Below the pieces are notes generated by a model. That model saw nothing but the letters and a program-made list of their open reading frames with translations, had not been told where the DNA came from and ran no database searches. Shown piece by piece: positions 6,152 to 9,345 of a DNA stretch of 9,345 bases (position 1 is its first letter; each line of letters opens with the position of its first letter). Origin of the DNA: Candidatus Mcinerneyibacteriota bacterium (GTDB taxonomy: Bacteria > AUK180 > JAQVHJ01). The stretch lies in contig DAOVMD010000087.1 of NCBI GenBank assembly GCA_030630935.1, forward strand, positions 1-9,345. Direction: 5' to 3'. Position numbers and translations under genes: made by a program.

Positions 6152-6329
6152 CCTGCAAGCAGGATTTAGAAATGGGTGCTTTGCACCCCCCAGATTGCTG
6201 CACTCTGCTCGTGACTGAACATAGTGAAGGAATCCCGTACCTGAGGGTCGGGACAATGACAAACACAGGTTCTCATAAAGGGAGCTTTGCTCCCAGATTG
6301 CCACAGTCGCTATGCTCCTTCGCAATGAC
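6152..6329 (+). repeat. Tandem degenerate repeat units, each hairpin + AGATTGC ... CAATGAC
   Basis: Two units share one plan. Unit 1 (6174-6260) begins with GGGTGC-TTT-GCACCC, continues into CAGATTGC and ends in CAATGAC (6254-6260). Unit 2 (6280-6329) begins with GGGAGC-TTT-GCTCCC, continues into CAGATTGC and ends in CAATGAC (6323-6329). A further hairpin, CCTGC-AA-GCAGG, sits at 6152-6163. The stems differ in sequence but complement themselves, showing compensatory change. On the minus strand this reads GTCATTG...GCAATCTG, a form I recognise as common in intergenic repeats of many bacterial genomes, often mistaken for coding sequence. Confidence 0.6.
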
Positions 6330-6369
6330 ATTCATCCATTTTATTGTTATCAATATTTAAATTTTTTCC

Positions 6370-6412
6370 TTGACTTTATACTGAATATTTTGTATTATAT
6401 ACAAAAAGGTGG
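6370..6412 (+). promoter_or_regulatory. Sigma70-like promoter and RBS of the AI-2E/lpdA/lipA operon
   Basis: TTGACT (6370-6375), a 17-bp spacer and TATTAT (6393-6398) precede AAAGGTGG (6405-6412), a ribosome binding site five bases before ATG at 6418. Transcription would start close to 6405, giving a very short leader, or at an upstream promoter not recognised here. The -35 hexamer and the spacing are the same as for the FG-GAP and XRE-ImmA promoters. Confidence 0.6.
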
Positions 6413-6417
6413 ATTTT

Positions 6418-7731
6418 ATGAGTTCAGAAAAGTTTTTTAAGCAGTTATTTTTCGTAATTACTTTAGTTTTAGTCTTATTTTTCTTTTACCAGCTCAGGGA
6501 TTTATTAATACCGTGGGTTTTATTCATTGTAATAATTTGGATGCTGAACCTGATCCCGATCAGGACAGACCGGATGCGTGAGAAGAAGTTTCAGTTTATC
6601 ATGGGTTTAACGATTATTCTGGTAGTATATATATTCATTCAATTTTCTGATATATTCGTTGCATTTTTAATTGCTTTAGTCTTAGCTTATATAATTGATC
6701 CGTTAGTAGATTTATTTGAGAAATGGAAGATGTCGAGGACATTTGCAATTCTGACGTTAATTTTCATTTTCGCAGGCGCATTATTTTTAATTTTAATATT
6801 AATCATTCCGAAGATCAATCATGACATCAACAGTTTAAAGAAGAATTTACCGACTTATTATGAAGAGCTGAAAGTTAAAGCGGAGCCAATGATAGAAAAG
6901 TACACACCGTATTTAGAGAAGTATATTGAGGCATATAAAGTAGAGTTGACTTCTCCTGATAAAGAAAAGCTTAAGGATGACGAGACCATTTCTATCCCTG
7001 TAATAACATCAAAACATATTCAGAAACTGCTTCCTTATATCAGGACTTTATTTGTGACCTTATTTAATATCCTGAACACATTAACCAGGTTTTTTATCGG
7101 GTTATTTGCATATATAATCATTCCTGTTTTAGTATTTCATCTTTTGAAGGATATTGATACATTAAAGAAATGGGTTAAGGATTCGATACCCATCCGATTC
7201 CGGGATAGTCTAATTAAGATTGTTCATGAGGTTAATCAGGCGATCGGGAATTATATTCGCGGGGTTGTGATTGAATCTATATTAGTCGGGATTTGTGTTT
7301 GGATAGGGCTTCAGGTTTTTGGTTTTAATTATGCATTATTATTTGGGATTCTTGCAGCTGTCTTCTTTTTCATTCCGTATGTTGGTGCAATTTTCTGGAT
7401 AGTTCCGGCATTTGTAGTAGGTTTCTCACAGTTCACACTTCTGAAAACTGTCCTTGTAATATTCGGATTAAATATGTTTGTTTATAATGTATTTACTGAC
7501 CTTATAGTTACACCGATCGTGATGGGGAAATCCATGAAGATGCATCCCGTAATAATTATACTTTCTTTATTATTCTTCGGTAAGATACTTGGATTTTTCG
7601 GTGTGATTGTCGCCATACCCATGGCCGGGATCCTTCAAATTCTGTTCGGGTATTTTTATGCTTATTATAAAGAATCCGAATATTTCAAAAAGCAAACCAT
7701 ATCAGGGGACCTTGGAGCAGGGAATGGATAG
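6418..7731 (+). CDS. AI-2E family transporter-like membrane protein
   Basis: A 437-aa polytopic inner-membrane protein of the AI-2E/TqsA/PerM/YdiK family (PF01594 type). Hydrophobic segments cluster at about residues 7-50, 60-95 and 105-132. A long polar loop follows (~133-210, rich in Lys and Glu), then more segments from ~215 to 420. Family marks are IPYVG at 319-323, the D-x-x-V-x-P block before MHP (His376-Pro377) and GKILGFFGVIVAIPMAG near 387-403. Members have been linked to signal (AI-2) export or sodium/proton exchange, so the substrate is open; AI-2 should not be assumed. A GTG at 6409 would add three residues, but ATG at 6418 fits the ribosome binding site better. Its end overlaps lpdA by 8 bases, so the two are cotranscribed and probably translationally coupled. 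Confidence 0.85.
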   Translation: MSSEKFFKQLFFVITLVLVLFFFYQLRDLLIPWVLFIVIIWMLNLIPIRTDRMREKKFQFIMGLTIILVVYIFIQFSDIFVAFLIALVLAYIIDPLVDLFEKWKMSRTFAILTLIFIFAGALFLILILIIPKINHDINSLKKNLPTYYEELKVKAEPMIEKYTPYLEKYIEAYKVELTSPDKEKLKDDETISIPVITSKHIQKLLPYIRTLFVTLFNILNTLTRFFIGLFAYIIIPVLVFHLLKDIDTLKKWVKDSIPIRFRDSLIKIVHEVNQAIGNYIRGVVIESILVGICVWIGLQVFGFNYALLFGILAAVFFFIPYVGAIFWIVPAFVVGFSQFTLLKTVLVIFGLNMFVYNVFTDLIVTPIVMGKSMKMHPVIIILSLLFFGKILGFFGVIVAIPMAGILQILFGYFYAYYKESEYFKKQTISGDLGAGNG

Positions 7732-9115
7732 ATTTGATTTAATTGTCATTGGCGGTGGAATGGGTGGATATGGAACTGCGATCTATGCCGCCAAGCAAAA
7801 TTTAAAAACGCTTTTGATTGAGAAGAATAAACTTGGTGGTACCTGCCTTAACCGGGGGTGTATTCCTGCGAAAGTTTATTTAGAGTCAATTCATAGATTT
7901 ACCGAACTGAACGACCTTTCAAAATTTGGAATAAATATTAAATCGGAACAAATAATTGAAGACTTATTTGAAATCGACCTTGAGAAATTACGCGTCCGCA
8001 AAGAACGTATAGTTCAGGCACTTGTTTCCGGGGTTGAGAGATTACTAACTTCATCAGGCGTTACAGTAATTAAAGGCATTGCAGAACTTAGTTCAGATAA
8101 GATTGTGACTGTAGAAAAGTCCCAGGAGTTCACTGCTGAAAATATAATCATTGCGACAGGTTCAGAACCCTTTGAACTGTCTCAGTTTAAGTTTGACGGT
8201 AAGTTAATTTTATCATCGAATGATGCACTTGATTTAAAGTTCATCCCTGCTAAGCTTGCAATAATCGGGGGTGGAGCAATTGGTTGTGAGTTTGCAGAGA
8301 TTTATTCCGGCTTAGGTTCTGACGTCACGATATTTGAGATGATGCCGAAGATTTTACCTACTTTAGACACGGGGATAGTAAAGCGGTTCACACCAATTTT
8401 AAAGAAAAAAGGGATAAAAATTCTTACCGGAACAAAGATCGATAAGGTTGAGAAATCTACGAACACAGTCCTATTAAAGTATGGCGACGAGTCTGATACT
8501 TTTGATTCAGTTCTTGTTTCAATTGGGAGACGTGTAAATCTTAACGGCGTTCCCGATGAAGTTGCGAAGACCGACAGTGGTCTGATCAAAGTGAACGGTA
8601 AGATGGAGACCAACCTCCCGGGAATATTTGCAGTTGGTGATGTAACCGGGGTTCAGATGCTGGCTCACTCAGCCGTTGCCCAGGGTCAGGTTGTTATTCA
8701 TAATCTAATTAATAATTCAGACCTTGAATTTAAACCTGAGCATGTTCCCTTTGTTGTTTATACATCTCCTGAAGTTGCAGGAGTTGGGTACTCGGAAGAG
8801 ACTGCGCGTGAATTATTCGGCGAAATTAAAACGGGTAACTTCACATTCCGGTCCTTAGGCAGGGCAATGGCAGAAGAAGAAGTGAACGGTCTGGTTAAGG
8901 TAATAGGTAAGGATAATAAAATTTTAGGAGTGCATATCTTTGGGAAATCAGCCGGGGAAATTATTCATTCTGCGGTTCCCTTCATTGCAAATAATATTAA
9001 AATTGATCAAGTTTTCAAAACTGTCTTTGCACATCCAACCTTAGCAGAATCAGTCAAGGAAGCATTTGAAGATTTCCTTGGTCTCGCAATCCATACCATC
9101 TCAAAGAGGAGATAA
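7724..9115 (+). CDS. lpdA: Dihydrolipoamide dehydrogenase (E3)
   Basis: A 463-aa cytoplasmic flavoprotein that reoxidises dihydrolipoyl groups of 2-oxoacid dehydrogenase or glycine cleavage complexes and passes electrons to NAD+. The N-terminal FAD fold has GGGMGG at 10-15. The redox-active disulfide is Cys41/Cys46 in [13 protein letters not shown]. The NAD-binding fold has GGGAIG at 182-187. The second FAD motif FAVGDVTG has Asp306. The C-terminal dimer domain keeps the catalytic pair His437 and Glu442 in HPTLAE. The first His of the common HAHPT form is Phe here, which is not the catalytic base. Length is normal for the family. The frame is open upstream to 7607, but ATG at 7724 places the FAD motif correctly and follows GGAG at 7714-7717. 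It lies between the AI-2E gene and lipA. The lipoate context favours E3 over related disulfide reductases; which complex it serves is not visible. Confidence 0.93.
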   Translation: MDRFDLIVIGGGMGGYGTAIYAAKQNLKTLLIEKNKLGGTCLNRGCIPAKVYLESIHRFTELNDLSKFGINIKSEQIIEDLFEIDLEKLRVRKERIVQALVSGVERLLTSSGVTVIKGIAELSSDKIVTVEKSQEFTAENIIIATGSEPFELSQFKFDGKLILSSNDALDLKFIPAKLAIIGGGAIGCEFAEIYSGLGSDVTIFEMMPKILPTLDTGIVKRFTPILKKKGIKILTGTKIDKVEKSTNTVLLKYGDESDTFDSVLVSIGRRVNLNGVPDEVAKTDSGLIKVNGKMETNLPGIFAVGDVTGVQMLAHSAVAQGQVVIHNLINNSDLEFKPEHVPFVVYTSPEVAGVGYSEETARELFGEIKTGNFTFRSLGRAMAEEEVNGLVKVIGKDNKILGVHIFGKSAGEIIHSAVPFIANNIKIDQVFKTVFAHPTLAESVKEAFEDFLGLAIHTISKRR

Positions 9116-9116
9116 G

Positions 9117-9345
9117 ATGGGTAATGATTTAAAAATACTCCGGCTTCCGGAAAGGTTAAGAATTAATATCAGGAATAAACAATCTGAATCGGTTGTCCAA
9201 TTACAGAAGAAATTAAAAGAGCTAAACCTAAATACTGTCTGTCAAACCGCAAGGTGTCCAAACCTCGGCACTTGTTTTGATGAAGGCACCGCAACATTTT
9301 TAATTTTGGGTTCTATATGTACAAGAAACTGCCGATTCTGTAATA
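9117..9345 (+). CDS. lipA: Lipoyl synthase, N-terminal part (cut by window end)
   Basis: The first 76 residues of a radical-SAM enzyme that inserts two sulfurs into protein-bound octanoyl groups to make lipoyl cofactors. Both iron-sulfur motifs are present. The auxiliary cluster cysteines are Cys42, Cys47 and Cys53 (CX4CX5C, in [10 protein letters not shown]). The radical-SAM cysteines are Cys68, Cys72 and Cys75 (CX3CX2C, in CTRNCRFC). ATFLILG before the second motif is also typical of LipA. ATG lies one base after the lpdA stop and five bases after AGAGGAG (9105-9111). Joint transcription with lpdA fits a lipoate-related operon. The reading frame is open to the last base; the rest is outside the window. 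Confidence 0.95.
   Translation, partial: MGNDLKILRLPERLRINIRNKQSESVVQLQKKLKELNLNTVCQTARCPNLGTCFDEGTATFLILGSICTRNCRFCN

Larger units (their letters stand above)
5650..6369. other. Non-coding cluster of hairpins and repeat units
   Basis: I see no convincing gene in this 720-base stretch. Open frames on both strands around 5820-6360 run through palindromic repeat DNA, have no family resemblance and are best treated as spurious. Base composition is clearly richer in G and C than the flanking spacers, which fits inserted repeat units. The individual repeats are listed separately. Confidence 0.65.

Noticed and set aside
6033-6360. Overlapping open frames on both strands in the 6.0-6.36 kb region (for example minus 6033-6266 and 6131-6331, plus 6172-6360)
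   Set aside because: They run through hairpin repeat DNA. Peptides such as VGARHAV are typical spurious translations of such palindromic repeats. No start signals or family features are present.
5650-6369. CRISPR array
   Set aside because: Repeats here are palindromes with differing sequences and irregular spacing; there are no identical 24-40-bp repeats with unique spacers and no cas genes.
7607-7723. N-terminal extension of lpdA in the open frame upstream of ATG 7724
   Set aside because: It overlaps the 3' end of the AI-2E gene by over 100 bases and would put 39 extra residues before the FAD-binding fold, which normally starts near the N-terminus.

Overview
The window looks like chromosomal DNA from an AT-rich, Gram-negative, uncultivated-type bacterium. 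The evidence is a secreted FG-GAP/VCBS-repeat protein ending in a YPNP...GxYfYri...GK type C-terminal domain. Such domains occur in type IX secretion cargo of the FCB group, and similar ones occur in Elusimicrobia/WOR-3-like candidate phyla. Three genes have near-consensus sigma70-type promoters (TTGACT, 17 bp, TATAAT-like). That argues against a typical Bacteroidota member, whose promoters differ. I cannot name the taxon.

Layout: positions 1-408 are non-coding, with small hairpin repeats. A minus-strand gene (409-2964) encodes an 851-aa exported protein with seven FG-GAP-like repeats, a fibronectin-like region, three carboxypeptidase-regulatory-like domains and the C-terminal sorting-type domain. 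A long AT-rich spacer (2965-3856) holds its promoter, a doubtful 38-codon ORF and copy A of a ~107-bp repeat. Next is a two-gene plus-strand module: an XRE-HTH/ImmA-IrrE-type zinc metallopeptidase (3857-4963) and a PIN-domain putative RNase (4967-5488). It has its own promoter and a direct-repeat candidate operator. Copy B of the ~107-bp repeat lies just downstream (5545-5649), so the module sits between imperfect direct repeats. From 5489 to 6417 there is no convincing gene but a dense cluster of hairpins, palindromes and repeat units. The window ends with a plus-strand operon: AI-2E family membrane protein (6418-7731), dihydrolipoamide dehydrogenase (7724-9115, overlapping by 8 nt) and the 5' end of lipoyl synthase (9117 to the window edge).

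Functionally, lpdA and lipA belong together: LipA makes protein-bound lipoyl groups and Lpd reoxidises them in 2-oxoacid dehydrogenase or glycine cleavage complexes. The XRE-ImmA/PIN pair is the accessory element of interest. Its tight coupling, regulatory N-terminus, protease domain and nuclease-like partner suggest a toxin-antitoxin-like or protease-controlled stress or defence switch. This is inference; no activity can be shown from sequence alone.
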